Below, piece by piece: positions 48,710-57,413 of a DNA stretch of 64,000 bases (within the stretch, counting starts at the first letter, position 1; every line of letters starts with the position of its first letter). The notes beneath the pieces are model-generated. The model was not told where the DNA came from. It made no database searches and worked only from the letters and a program-made list of their open reading frames with translations. The stretch is taken from NCBI RefSeq assembly GCF_036388275.1, contig NZ_DASVSF010000110.1:186001-250000 (forward strand). The letters run 5' to 3'. Made by a program: the position numbers and the translations under genes. The DNA is from Longimicrobium sp. (lineage in GTDB: Bacteria; Gemmatimonadota; Gemmatimonadetes; Longimicrobiales; Longimicrobiaceae).

Positions 48710-50317
48710 TCAGGCCTCGTTCAACTTGGACCACTCGCCCTTGAGCGTCTGGAACAGGTGGTTGGCCGGCGTGCCGGGGACGGCGTGAGCGGGTTTGTCT
48801 TCGATCAGGTGCTTGAGCAGCACGAAGCAGACGCTCGCCTCGCCCACATCCACCAGCGGCCGGAACTGGACGTTCTGATCGAACCAGAGGGTCGTCCCCA
48901 TCTTTGCGGCCCGGTTCACGTTGTCCAGCAGCGCCGGGCGCGGCTTCAGCCACGGGTGAGCCCTGTACAGCTCGGACTGGTCGCAAGCGAGGACGTCAAT
49001 GGCGTTCGCCATCCGCCTGCCCGTGTACTTTTCGTCGCTGTAGACGTGGTCGTACACCAGCTGCCGCACGCGCTGCATGAAGATGGACGAGGTGAGCTTC
49101 AGCAGTGAGCCCGCGCGCAGGCCGGCCATGGAGATGATCTCGGGAACCGTGAGCCGACGCAGGGCGGGCCATGCCTCCACGCCCACGCTGTCGTGGATCT
49201 TCTTTTCCGCCAGCCCCGCCATCTTCCGTCCCCACGCCAGCCCACCGGCAAGCACCAGCATCAGTACAGACACGAAGCCGTAGACCACCACGTCCAGCCC
49301 GGTCAGCTCGCCGGCCCTGTGCTCGGCCGCGGCGTGCATCCCCAACACCACCAGGGAGACGAGGGTCAGCAGGAACACCGCCCATCCCGCCAGCAGTAGC
49401 CTGTTCAGCGTCAGGAACCCGCGGCGCCGGGGCGCCGCGGGCACGTTGTAGATGTTGTCCTGGTCTACGCTGACGTCGGAGATCAGCAGGGTGGCCGCGG
49501 GGGTCTTGTCGTACACCTCCACGAGCGAATCGACGCCCTGGTTGTCGTAGATGCCGCCGTCCATCAGCGGCAGCCCGGGGGCGCCGAACTTCGGCCCGAG
49601 CGCCTGCAGCGCGTTCGGCAGAGGGAAGTCGGCGGGCCAGTGGAACTGCTGGGGGAAGACGAACGGCTCGAACCCGCCCGGAAAGCACGACGAGGCCGCG
49701 ACGATGTCGGCGAGGCGGATGTGCCGTGCCACCTCGCTGCCCACGCGGTACTCGCCATTGCCAATGGGGGCGAGCGGGTCGGGACTGCGCCGGAACCGGA
49801 AATCCACCCCCGTGTGGAACTCGGTGGAGTTGAAGATGGCTTCCTGCAGCTGCAGCCTCTCCGGCGCCGCGTCGAGCACCTCGCCGAAGCGCCGCTCGCC
49901 GAACAGCGCCGGGTCGGCGTACACGTCCGCGGCCGAGCGGATCAGGCTGGGCATTTCGCCCTGGTGCTCCGCGCGCCGCGAGGTGAGGTCGTCCAGCGCC
50001 AGGCCGATCACGTTGGTGCGCTGCACGAAGTCCGAAAAGGACGCGTCGAACTTGTCGAACGGCACCCCGTCCAGCAGGCTGACCGTCCAGGCCATCCCCA
50101 CGATGGACCCACCGGAGACGGTGGACAGACCCACGACATCCTTCAGCAGCCCCGCGCGGTTCAGCAGGCGCAGCGTTCCTAGGTGAAACGCCGCCGCACG
50201 GTATCCGCCACCAGAGAAGGAAATGGCGAGTGGCCCCAGCGGGCGCGCTTCGGGGTGCTGAACGGCCGACGGAGCGGGTTTCGCGGCGCTTGGGCGCGTG
50301 GTGGAGAGTTCGGTCAT
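48710..50317 (-). CDS. Patatin-like phospholipase with membrane segments
   Basis: This 535-residue protein has a patatin lipase domain: the oxyanion-hole loop FSGGGYRAAAFHLGTL, the nucleophile Ser in STVSGGSIVGM, and the catalytic Asp in LPLMDGGIYDNQG. Two hydrophobic helices (about 315-340 and 350-375) follow, then a ~160-residue C-terminal region, so it is probably anchored in the inner membrane. Patatins hydrolyse acyl esters of phospholipids or other lipids. It is divergent from a small methyltransferase and convergent with the polysaccharide locus. The ATG at 50317 is chosen because sequence upstream has no coding character. Confidence 0.87.
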   Translation of the reverse strand: MTELSTTRPSAAKPAPSAVQHPEARPLGPLAISFSGGGYRAAAFHLGTLRLLNRAGLLKDVVGLSTVSGGSIVGMAWTVSLLDGVPFDKFDASFSDFVQRTNVIGLALDDLTSRRAEHQGEMPSLIRSAADVYADPALFGERRFGEVLDAAPERLQLQEAIFNSTEFHTGVDFRFRRSPDPLAPIGNGEYRVGSEVARHIRLADIVAASSCFPGGFEPFVFPQQFHWPADFPLPNALQALGPKFGAPGLPLMDGGIYDNQGVDSLVEVYDKTPAATLLISDVSVDQDNIYNVPAAPRRRGFLTLNRLLLAGWAVFLLTLVSLVVLGMHAAAEHRAGELTGLDVVVYGFVSVLMLVLAGGLAWGRKMAGLAEKKIHDSVGVEAWPALRRLTVPEIISMAGLRAGSLLKLTSSIFMQRVRQLVYDHVYSDEKYTGRRMANAIDVLACDQSELYRAHPWLKPRPALLDNVNRAAKMGTTLWFDQNVQFRPLVDVGEASVCFVLLKHLIEDKPAHAVPGTPANHLFQTLKGEWSKLNEA

Positions 50318-50534
50318 GGCGGGTTGGGAGCAGGGAGCGGTGTGGCGGAGGGCGGGGGAATGATCGGTCGCAAACGGCCACCGGTCAAGACGCGACGCCG
50401 TCCACGAGCACCAGCCGCCACCGGGAGTGCTGGTGCAAACCGCGCGCAAGTCCCAGATTTGCAGAAGACGCACCCATCGCGCTTCGCCTGGGATCGGCGG
50501 AGGCTGTGCATCCTTTTCGCGGAGATTGGTTCGA

Positions 50535-51128
50535 GTGCAGAAGACGACCGGGTCGCGGCGCGACCAGATGCTGCTGTTCGCCCGCAACTTCCTGAAGCAT
50601 CCCCGGATGCTGGGAAGCGTGATCCCCAGCTCGCGGTTCCTCATCGACGGGCTGCTGAAGCACCTGGACTTCAACCGTGCCCGGGTGATCGTGGAATATG
50701 GGCCGGGCGTGGGCACCATCACTACGCACGTGCTGAAGCGCATGCATCCCGACGCGAAGCTGATCGTCATCGAGATGAACGACGACTTCGTGCGTTTCCT
50801 GCGCGAGAACGTGCCCGATCCCCGTCTTCACGTGGTGCACGGCTCCGCCGCCGACGTCGGTCCGGAGCTCAAGAAGCTGGGCCATGACCGGGCCGACTAC
50901 GCCATCTCGGGGATTCCGTTCAGCACCATGCCGCCCGAAGTGCGCGCCGACATCCTGCAGAAGACCAACGCGGTACTGAACCCGCAGGGCGCCTTCTTGG
51001 TGTACCAGTTCTCGCCATCGATCGGAATGCACCTGGAGCGCGCGTTCGGCCAGGTGACGCGCACCTTCGAGCCGCTGAACATTCCCCCGGCGCAGCTGTA
51101 CGTGGCGCGCCCGCGCGCGGTGGCGTAA
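50535..51128 (+). CDS. Small SAM methyltransferase, phospholipid N-methyltransferase-like
   Basis: This 197-residue protein starts at GTG 50535 (GGAGA lies 9 bases upstream). It has FLKHPRMLGSVIPSSRFL, motif I VIVEYGPGVGTITTHVL, VIEMNDDFVRFLREN, and ISGIPFSTMPPEVR. The combination of a 'GSVIPSS' N-terminus with this motif I is typical of PmtA-like phospholipid N-methyltransferases and the related KsgA-fold group. Lipid methylation is therefore the leading guess, and the divergent patatin-like lipase fits a lipid role. The exact substrate is uncertain. Confidence 0.78.
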   Translation: MQKTTGSRRDQMLLFARNFLKHPRMLGSVIPSSRFLIDGLLKHLDFNRARVIVEYGPGVGTITTHVLKRMHPDAKLIVIEMNDDFVRFLRENVPDPRLHVVHGSAADVGPELKKLGHDRADYAISGIPFSTMPPEVRADILQKTNAVLNPQGAFLVYQFSPSIGMHLERAFGQVTRTFEPLNIPPAQLYVARPRAVA

Positions 51129-51206
51129 GCGGGATCGAGTTGGCTGGGGCGATCGCTCCAGCCAGGAGATGGAAGCGTTGATGAATCCGCAGCGGCAACC
51201 GCTAAA

Positions 51207-51250
51207 AGCCTCACCCCCGAACGGCCAGCAACGCCGTTCAGGGTGAGGCT
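51207..51250. terminator. Long hairpin after the methyltransferase gene
   Basis: AGCCTCACCC (51207-51216) pairs with GGGTGAGGCT (51241-51250), and the inner arms GAACGGC (51219-51225) and GCCGTTC (51233-51239) pair too. The structure is followed by TTTT on the minus strand and by TTCGG on the plus strand. It ends the methyltransferase transcript by position. Confidence 0.65.
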
Positions 51251-51319
51251 TCGGCTATGTGCCGGTTCGCTCGAGCGCCGCGAACCCCGTTGCGCGTCCC
51301 GTCCGGGTTCACCCACACG

Positions 51320-51800
51320 CGCACCGCACCTGCCGAAGCGCGATCGAATTCTCCCCTCTCCCGCTTGCGGGAGAGGGGCCGGGGGAGAGGGCAGCCGGGG
51401 CATGCGCCGGCTCACGTCGAAACGCCCGGACCCGTCAACCCAGCCCACTCACCAGAACCAACCTCACGCACGGCACTAGCTCCCTTCCCCCGTGCAGTTT
51501 GCGGGGAAGGGTTGGGGATGGGGGGCGCCCGCCCGCGCGCCGCACCTGCCGAAGCGGGATCGAGTTCTCTCGCTTTCCGCTGCACGGTACCGGCGAGGCC
51601 TTGCATTCCGCGCCGCTGCCGCGCCCAGGTTTGTTCGTGTTCCAAGCGAGATCCTTCGGCCCGCGGAGTGGGTGCTGCGGGCAAGCGGGGCGCGCTTGGG
51701 CCTCTGGATGACAGATTCCAGCTTTGAAGTGCTCCCCTCTCCCGGCGCAGTTTTCCAAGGGTCGGGGTCGGCGGAGGCGGCCCCTCGCATCCGCCCCGTG
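51320..51800. repeat. Intergenic repeat mosaic upstream of the pyr operon
   Basis: It contains a CCCCTCTCCCGCTTGCGGG hairpin element (about 51335-51412) almost identical to the one near 4823, a CCCTTCCCCCGTGCAG hairpin (about 51479-51520), an ATCCTTCGGCCCGC...CCTCTGGATGACAG element (about 51648-51715) and a partial element lacking its right arm (about 51725-51790). There is no gene in 51129-51902. Confidence 0.75.
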
Positions 51801-51817
51801 TCGGCTGGTGTTCCGCG

Positions 51818-51847
51818 TTGACACCCGCCCGCACCACGGGGTAACTT
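51818..51847 (+). promoter_or_regulatory. Consensus promoter of the pyr operon
   Basis: TTGACA (51818-51823), an 18-base spacer and TAACTT (51842-51847) match the TTGACA/TANNNT pattern. Transcription should start near 51854, leaving a ~49-base leader before pyrR. No terminator/antiterminator pair is visible in that leader. Confidence 0.65.
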
Positions 51848-51902
51848 TCGCGGAATCCACACTCCGTCCCGGACCCCCTTCCCGGAACCCCGAAACGTAT
51901 CG

Positions 51903-52457
51903 ATGGCAGAGTCCCAGCGCCGCACGCTCATGGACGCCGCCGAGGTGGAGCGGGTCCTGGCGGGCATGGCCCAGGAGATCGTGCGCATCACCGGCGGGGG
52001 CGACCTGCTGCTGGTGGGCATCGAGCGCCGCGGCGTGCAGCTGGCCGACCGGATCGCCCACGCCATCTCCGCGGCCGGTGGCGAGGCCCCGGCCACCGGG
52101 TCGCTCGACATCACCCTGTACCGCGACGACCTGATGACCGTGGGCCCGCGCCCGGTCGTCGGGCAGACGCGGCTGCCCACCGGCGGCATCGACGGGCGGC
52201 ACCTGGTGATCGTCGACGACGTGCTGTACACCGGCCGCACCGTACGCGCGGGGCTCGACGAGCTGGCCGACTTCGGCCGGCCGGCGCGCATTCTCCTGGC
52301 CGTCCTCATCGACCGCGGCGAGCGCGAGCTGCCCATCCAGGCCGACGTGGTGGGCCGGCGGGTGGAGGTGCCCCGGGGCGGACGGGTGGAGGTGCTGGTT
52401 CCCGAGGTGGACGGCAGCCTGGGCGTGGAACTGGTTTCGCCGGAGGCGGCCGGCTGA
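51903..52457 (+). CDS. pyrR: Bifunctional pyr operon regulator / uracil phosphoribosyltransferase
   Basis: This 184-residue protein is of PyrR type I PRTase fold. It shows LVGIERRGVQLADRI, DITLYRDDLMTVG, the PRPP loop LVIVDDVLYTGRTVRAGLDE and the C-terminal RELPIQADVVGRRVEVPRG typical of PyrR. In Bacillus it binds pyr mRNA to attenuate transcription and also makes UMP from uracil. Being first in the pyr operon supports regulation, but the short leader shows no classical attenuator, so it may act on translation or only as an enzyme. It overlaps pyrB by one base. Confidence 0.93.
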   Translation: MAESQRRTLMDAAEVERVLAGMAQEIVRITGGGDLLLVGIERRGVQLADRIAHAISAAGGEAPATGSLDITLYRDDLMTVGPRPVVGQTRLPTGGIDGRHLVIVDDVLYTGRTVRAGLDELADFGRPARILLAVLIDRGERELPIQADVVGRRVEVPRGGRVEVLVPEVDGSLGVELVSPEAAG

Positions 52458-53434
52458 TGGCGCATCCGACGGTGCCGTACCTGGGCAAGGACCTGCTGGG
52501 GCTGGAAGGGCTTTCCCGCGAGCAGATCACGGCCATCCTGGACACGGCCGACAACTTCAAGGAAATCTCGGAGCGGCCCATCAAGAAGGTGCCGGTGCTG
52601 CGCGGCAAGACCATCGTCAACGCCTTCTTCGAGAACAGCACCCGCACCCGCATCAGCTTCGAGTTCGCCGAAAAGCGCCTGGCCGCCGACACGGTGAACA
52701 TCTCCAGCACCGGCTCGTCCGTCGCCAAGGGCGAAACGCTGGTCGACACGGCGCGCAACCTGGAGGCCATGCGCATCGACATGGTGGTCATCCGCCACGG
52801 CGCCTCGGGAAGCGCGCAGTTCCTGGGCGAGCGCATCGCCAGCAACGTCATCAACGCGGGCGACGGCAAGCACGAGCACCCCACGCAGGGGCTGCTGGAC
52901 CTGCTGACCATCCGCGACCACCGCGGCCCGCTGGACCAGCTGAAGGTGTGCATCTGCGGCGACGTGCTTCACTCGCGCGTGGCGCGCTCCAACATCCACG
53001 GGCTGCGGAAGCTGGGCGCGCAGGTGGCCGTCTGCGGCCCCGCGACGCTGCTCCCGGCCTGTGTCGACGAGCTGGGCGTCACCGTGTTCCGGCGCATCGA
53101 AGAGGCGATCGAGTGGGCCGACGTGCTCAACGTCCTTCGCCTGCAGCTGGAGCGGATGAAGGGCGGCTTCATCCCCTCGCTGCGCGAGTACAACCGCGTC
53201 TTCGGCGTCACGCGCGAGCGGGTGGAGGCTGCCCCGCGCGACCTCCTGATCCTTCATCCCGGCCCCATGAACCGCGGCGTGGAAATCGACAGCGACGTGG
53301 CGGATGGCCCCCACAGCGTGATCCTTCAGCAGGTGACCAACGGCGTGGCGGTGCGGATGGCGGTGCTGTACCTCCTGGCCGGCAACGCGCCGGAGCAGTC
53401 CACCGCGGTGCGTTCCACGGGGAGCGCCGAATGA
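52457..53434 (+). CDS. pyrB: Aspartate carbamoyltransferase catalytic subunit
   Basis: This 325-residue enzyme condenses carbamoyl phosphate with aspartate in pyrimidine synthesis. The carbamoyl-phosphate-binding motif is FFENSTRTRISFE. Others are KGETLVDTARNLEAM, HPTQGLLDLLTI, VLHSRVARSNIHGL and LHPGPMNRGVEID. No regulatory pyrI gene follows. It overlaps pyrC by ATGA. Confidence 0.97.
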   Translation: MAHPTVPYLGKDLLGLEGLSREQITAILDTADNFKEISERPIKKVPVLRGKTIVNAFFENSTRTRISFEFAEKRLAADTVNISSTGSSVAKGETLVDTARNLEAMRIDMVVIRHGASGSAQFLGERIASNVINAGDGKHEHPTQGLLDLLTIRDHRGPLDQLKVCICGDVLHSRVARSNIHGLRKLGAQVAVCGPATLLPACVDELGVTVFRRIEEAIEWADVLNVLRLQLERMKGGFIPSLREYNRVFGVTRERVEAAPRDLLILHPGPMNRGVEIDSDVADGPHSVILQQVTNGVAVRMAVLYLLAGNAPEQSTAVRSTGSAE

Positions 53435-54729
53435 GGCCCCTGCTGATCCGGGGCGGCCGCGTGGTGGACCCCTCGCAGAAGCTGGACGCCGTCGGCGACG
53501 TGCTGCTGGCGGACGGGCGCGTCGCTGCAATCGGCGAACGGCTCGACGCGCCGGAGGGCGCCGAGACGCTGGACGCGTCCGGCCTCGTCGTCGCCCCCGG
53601 CCTGATCGACGTGCACGTGCACCTGCGCGAGCCGGGGCAGGAGCACAAGGAGACCATCCGCTCCGGCGCGCGCGCGGCCGCGGCGGGCGGGTTCACCGCC
53701 GTCGTGGCGATGCCCAACACCGATCCCCCCGTGGACGATCCCGCCGCGGTCGGCTTCGTCCGGGCGCAGGGGATGGCCGCCGGCGCCGCGCGCGTCTTCC
53801 CCACCGGGTGCATCACCGTGGGGCAGCTGGGCGAGCAGCTCACCGAGTTCGGCGAGATGATGGCGGCGGGCGCCGTGGCGGTGACGGACGACGGCAAGCC
53901 CGTGGTCAGCGGCGGGATGCTGCGGATGGCGCTGGAATACGCGCTCACGTTCGACCTGCCCGTGGCCGTCCACGAGGAAGATCCCACGCTGTCGCGGCAC
54001 GGGTCGATGAACGAGGGGATCATCGCCAGCCGCCTGGGACTGACGGGCATTCCCAACGCGGCCGAGGACGTGATGATCGCCCGCGACCTGATGCTCGCCG
54101 AGCTCACCGGCGGGCGGCTCCACGTGCAGCACGTTTCCACCCGCCGCGGCGTGGAGCTGATCCGCGAGGCCAAGGCGCGCGGGGTCCGGGTGACGGCGGA
54201 AGGTACGCCCCACCACTTCACCCTGACGGACGCGGCGGTGGAGGCGTACCGCACCGACGCCAAGATGAACCCGCCCCTCCGCTCGGCCGCCGACCGCGAC
54301 GCGGTGCGGCAGGGCGTGGCGGACGGAACGCTGTGCGTGATCGCCACGGACCACGCGCCCCACCACTACGACGAAAAGGAGCAGGCCTTCGAGGACGCTC
54401 CCAACGGCATCGTGGGGCTGGAGACGGCGCTGGGGCTGAGCTACACGGAGCTGGTGGAGACGGGGCTGATGGAACTGGCCACGCTGATCGAGCGGATGAG
54501 CTGCGCGCCCGCACGGTCGATGTCGCTGGCGGGGCTGGGATCGCTGGCCGTGGACAGCCTGGCGGACGTGACGATCCTGGACCCCCGCATCGAGTGGACG
54601 GTAGATCCGCGGACCTTTTTGTCCATGAGCCGCAACACGCCGTTCGGAGGGCGCCAGCTGCGCTGCCGGGCGGTGATGACCATCGTGGGTGGCAAAACCG
54701 CCTGGCAGCTGGAAGGGAAGCAGGGATGA
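53431..54729 (+). CDS. pyrC: Dihydroorotase
   Basis: This 432-residue amidohydrolase closes carbamoyl aspartate to dihydroorotate. Zinc ligands are visible in GLIDVHVHLREPGQEHKETI, then FDLPVAVHEEDPTLS, GGRLHVQHVSTRRGVE and the catalytic Asp in VIATDHAPHHYDEKEQAF. The carboxylated-Lys position is not in the usual Lys form of class I; the equivalent VAVTDDGKPV matches the class that uses Asp (Aquifex/Bacillus type). The enzyme looks complete. It overlaps both neighbours by ATGA. Confidence 0.93.
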   Translation: MRPLLIRGGRVVDPSQKLDAVGDVLLADGRVAAIGERLDAPEGAETLDASGLVVAPGLIDVHVHLREPGQEHKETIRSGARAAAAGGFTAVVAMPNTDPPVDDPAAVGFVRAQGMAAGAARVFPTGCITVGQLGEQLTEFGEMMAAGAVAVTDDGKPVVSGGMLRMALEYALTFDLPVAVHEEDPTLSRHGSMNEGIIASRLGLTGIPNAAEDVMIARDLMLAELTGGRLHVQHVSTRRGVELIREAKARGVRVTAEGTPHHFTLTDAAVEAYRTDAKMNPPLRSAADRDAVRQGVADGTLCVIATDHAPHHYDEKEQAFEDAPNGIVGLETALGLSYTELVETGLMELATLIERMSCAPARSMSLAGLGSLAVDSLADVTILDPRIEWTVDPRTFLSMSRNTPFGGRQLRCRAVMTIVGGKTAWQLEGKQG

Positions 54730-55847
54730 GGGAAGTGGTGCCCAGGCCGTTCCTGCCGCCGCGCGTGGACCCGCGCGCGTTCTGCGGGCCGGCGTACCCG
54801 TGGCCGCGCGTGTGCGACCTTCGCGACGACGGCCGCGAGGTGATCGCGTGCTACGTGGTGCACGAGAAGAACCGGCGCGAGACCAAGGCCGGCAAGCCGT
54901 TCCTGGAGTTCGTCCTGGGCGACGCCTCCGGCAGCGTGGCCGCCATGATGTGGGACGACGCCGAGCGCTGCGACCGCCTCGTCGCGGCCGACGACGTGGT
55001 GGGCGTGCGCGCCCGCGTGGGCAGCTACCGCGAAAAGCTTCAGCTGACCATCAGCTTCATCGAGCCGCTGGAGGTATCGGACGACGACCTGGCGATGTTC
55101 CTCCCCGCGTCCCCGCGCGACCGCGGGCAGATGTGCCGGGAGCTGGACGCGCTGATCGCCACCGTCTCCGATCCTCCGCTGCGGACGCTGCTGGCGCGGT
55201 GCGTGGGGGGCAAGACGCCGCTGGGGCGCACCTTCCGCATCCACCCCGCCGCCAAGCGCAACCACCACGCGTACCTGGGCGGGCTGCTGGAGCACTCGCT
55301 GTCCGTCGCCAGGGCGGCGGACCGGATGTGCGCGCACTACCGCGAGCAGGGCGCCGTGTTGGACCGCGACCTGCTGGTGGCGGCCGCGCTGCTGCACGAC
55401 GTCGGCAAGGTGAAGGAGCTGGCGGCGCGCCGCACCTTTTCGTATACGGACGAGGGGCAGCTGCTGGGGCACATTCTGCTGGGGCTGCAGATGGTGACGC
55501 GCGAGGCCGAGAGCATTCCCGGCTTCCGGCCCGACCAGCTGCTTCACCTGCAGCACCTGATCGCGAGCCACCAGGGCAAGCTGGAGTGGGCCAGCCCCAA
55601 GATTCCCATGACGCTCGAAGCCATCCTCCTTCACGCGGCCGACGAGCTGGACGCCAAGATGAACTCGGGGATGGCGATGGTGTCGGCGCTGGAGCCTGGC
55701 GCCTGGACGGGCTTCGACCGGCACCTGGAGCGCGCCCTGTACCGCCCGCCCGAGCCCCTGGGCGACGCGCCGCCCCCGGCGGTGCTGGAGCCCGTTTCGC
55801 CCCAGGCGTTCGTGAAGGACGTGATGCTCGACATGTTCCGCGGCTGA
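54726..55847 (+). CDS. YhaM-like 3'-5' exoribonuclease (OB-fold plus HD domain)
   Basis: This 373-residue protein has an OB-fold near residues 40-120 (CYVVHEKNRRETKAGKPFLE, FVLGDASGSVAAMMWDDAE) and an HD phosphohydrolase domain after it: RNHHAYLGGLLEHSLSVAR, LLVAAALLHDVGKVKEL and LLHAADELDAKM. This domain order is that of YhaM/CBF1, a 3'-5' exonuclease acting on RNA and DNA. It is cotranscribed with pyrC (ATGA overlap), a link that may simply recycle nucleotides. Confidence 0.88.
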   Translation: MREVVPRPFLPPRVDPRAFCGPAYPWPRVCDLRDDGREVIACYVVHEKNRRETKAGKPFLEFVLGDASGSVAAMMWDDAERCDRLVAADDVVGVRARVGSYREKLQLTISFIEPLEVSDDDLAMFLPASPRDRGQMCRELDALIATVSDPPLRTLLARCVGGKTPLGRTFRIHPAAKRNHHAYLGGLLEHSLSVARAADRMCAHYREQGAVLDRDLLVAAALLHDVGKVKELAARRTFSYTDEGQLLGHILLGLQMVTREAESIPGFRPDQLLHLQHLIASHQGKLEWASPKIPMTLEAILLHAADELDAKMNSGMAMVSALEPGAWTGFDRHLERALYRPPEPLGDAPPPAVLEPVSPQAFVKDVMLDMFRG

Positions 55848-55869
55848 CGCAACGGACGGAAACCACGAG

Positions 55870-56997
55870 ATGAGCCAACAGAACCCCATCGCCGGTTCGC
55901 CGGTGCTGCAGCTGATCCAGCAGCGCGAGCAGCTGAACCAGTGGATTGCCCGCCTGGACGAGGTGGCGCCGCAGGCATCCAGCCGCGCCACCGAGCGCGT
56001 GCGCGCCGACTACGCCGACCGGCTGCGCCGCGTCAACGAAGACCTGGCCACGCACCGCGACGAGATCGAGGCCGACCTCCAGGCCCAGCGGGGCGCGCTG
56101 GACGCGGCCGAGCAGCAGCGCGCCCACGCGGCCGACATCATGGACGAGGTGCAGCTGCGGCACCTGATCGGCGAGCTCGACGAGGCCGCGTGGAACCGGC
56201 AGCGCCCGGAGCTGGAGCAGGCCGTGGCCCGCGCCGACCAGGCACTGGTGCACGCGCGGGGCGAGGTGGAGCGCCTGCAGGCCCTCGCCGCCGACATCGC
56301 AGGCGCCGCCACCCGCGCCTCCGCTCCGGCTCCAACCACGGCGGCCACCCCGGCCCTGCCCATTGCCGCCGCGCCCGCACCGGCGCCGGCCGCTCCCGCG
56401 CCGCCGGCGGCACCGCCCGCCGCCGCCGAGGTGGAGGACGACTGGGAGCCGTCGTTCCCCGACGCGGAGCCCGCGCCGGTTTCGCCGGAGTCGCTGGCCC
56501 CCGCGGACGAGCCGCTGGCCGCAAGTACCGGAGACACCGTCGCGGCGGCGGAGGCGGCGGGCGCGGACGACTGGGACCCCTTCGGCGCGGAGTTCGGCCC
56601 CCCGCAGGAGACGGCCGACGTGGACGAGGGGCTGCCCTGGCTGGAAGGGATCGACGAGGCCGCGAAGACGTGGACGCCTCCTCCCGCGGCCGCGGTGGAA
56701 GAGGATGCGGGGCTGGATTTCCTTCGCGACATCGAGGAGTCGGCCCGCACGCCCGAGCCCCCGACGGGCGACCTGGGCGCGGACGACCTGGCGTTCTTGG
56801 AAGAGCTGGACCGGGCCATCGCCGCCCCGCCGGCCTCCATCGGGGGAGCCGCGACCCCTGCACCTCCCGCTGCGACGCCCCCGCCCGCCGCCGCGCCGGG
56901 CACTGCAGGCCGCGCCGAGCCGCTGCTGTGCAAGGAGTGCGGGGCGATCAACGAGCCGCACTCATGGTACTGTGAGATCTGCGGGTCAGAGTTGTGA
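55870..56997 (+). CDS. Coiled-coil protein with C-terminal zinc ribbon
   Basis: This 375-residue protein has three parts. Residues 1-140 are a charged helical region (LIQQREQLNQWIARLDEV, AEQQRAHAADIMDEVQLRHL), probably coiled coil. Residues 140-350 are a disordered Ala/Pro/Asp/Glu-rich linker with short acidic-aromatic motifs (DDWEPSFPD, DDWDPFGAEFG, GLPWLEGID, GLDFLRDIEES). The end is a zinc ribbon, CKECGAINEPHSWYCEICGS. I recognise no family for the whole. The repeated acidic-aromatic motifs could be docking sites. It lies 22 bases after the YhaM-like gene and ends the pyr operon before a strong terminator. Confidence 0.65.
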   Translation: MSQQNPIAGSPVLQLIQQREQLNQWIARLDEVAPQASSRATERVRADYADRLRRVNEDLATHRDEIEADLQAQRGALDAAEQQRAHAADIMDEVQLRHLIGELDEAAWNRQRPELEQAVARADQALVHARGEVERLQALAADIAGAATRASAPAPTTAATPALPIAAAPAPAPAAPAPPAAPPAAAEVEDDWEPSFPDAEPAPVSPESLAPADEPLAASTGDTVAAAEAAGADDWDPFGAEFGPPQETADVDEGLPWLEGIDEAAKTWTPPPAAAVEEDAGLDFLRDIEESARTPEPPTGDLGADDLAFLEELDRAIAAPPASIGGAATPAPPAATPPPAAAPGTAGRAEPLLCKECGAINEPHSWYCEICGSEL

Positions 56998-57040
56998 GTG
57001 CGTGAGTGCGGAAGTGCGGAAGTGCGGAAGTGCGAAAGTG
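56996..57040 (+). repeat. Octamer tandem repeat
   Basis: Three exact copies of GAAGTGCG (57011-57034) follow GAGTGCGTGAGTGCG and precede AAAGTG. The run starts at the stop codon of the zinc-ribbon gene and ends at the terminator stem. A related run is at about 16998-17055 in the other orientation. Confidence 0.8.
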
Positions 57041-57074
57041 AAGAAGCCCGCCGAGTTTGGCGGGCTTCTTTGCT
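57041..57074 (+). terminator. Rho-independent terminator of the pyr operon
   Basis: AAGAAGCCCGCC (57041-57052) pairs perfectly with GGCGGGCTTCTT (57059-57070) around GAGTTT and runs into TTTG. This is the clearest terminator in the window. Confidence 0.9.
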
Positions 57075-57090
57075 CAAGCAGGGTCGCGCC

Positions 57091-57330
57091 GCAGACTTCA
57101 ACTCACACCGCAGCAAGCCAGTCCACGAAGGTGGACTTCGTGTGGTTGTTGCAGCGAATTCATTCGCCCGTGCAGGCTGGGGCGCGCGCCTACAGTGGAA
57201 TCCGAGTACCGGACTTTCGTGCCGCTGCCGCGCCCAAGTTCAGTGGTGGCTCAGGCTAGATCCTTCGGCCCGCATGGGACGGAGTACGGGCCGGTGCGGT
57301 GCGCTTGGGCCTCTGGATGACAGATTTTCG
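57091..57330. repeat. Intergenic repeats, no gene
   Basis: A minus-oriented GAATTCGCTGCAAC-type element (57113-57169, hairpin AGTCCAC/GTGGACT) is followed by an ATCCTTCGGCCCGC...CCTCTGGATGACAG element (about 57256-57322). Confidence 0.75.
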
Positions 57331-57356
57331 GTGTGGAGGAGAGGACGGCGGGGACG

Positions 57357-57389
57357 CGAAAACCCCGCCGACCTGTGAGTCGGCGGGGT
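57357..57389 (-). terminator. Rho-independent terminator of rpsT
   Basis: On the minus strand ACCCCGCCGAC (57389-57379) pairs with GTCGGCGGGGT (57372-57362) around a 6-base loop and is followed by TTTT. It lies 25 bases after the rpsT stop. Confidence 0.9.
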
Positions 57390-57413
57390 ATCGGTGCTCC
57401 GAAAGTGCGTGGA

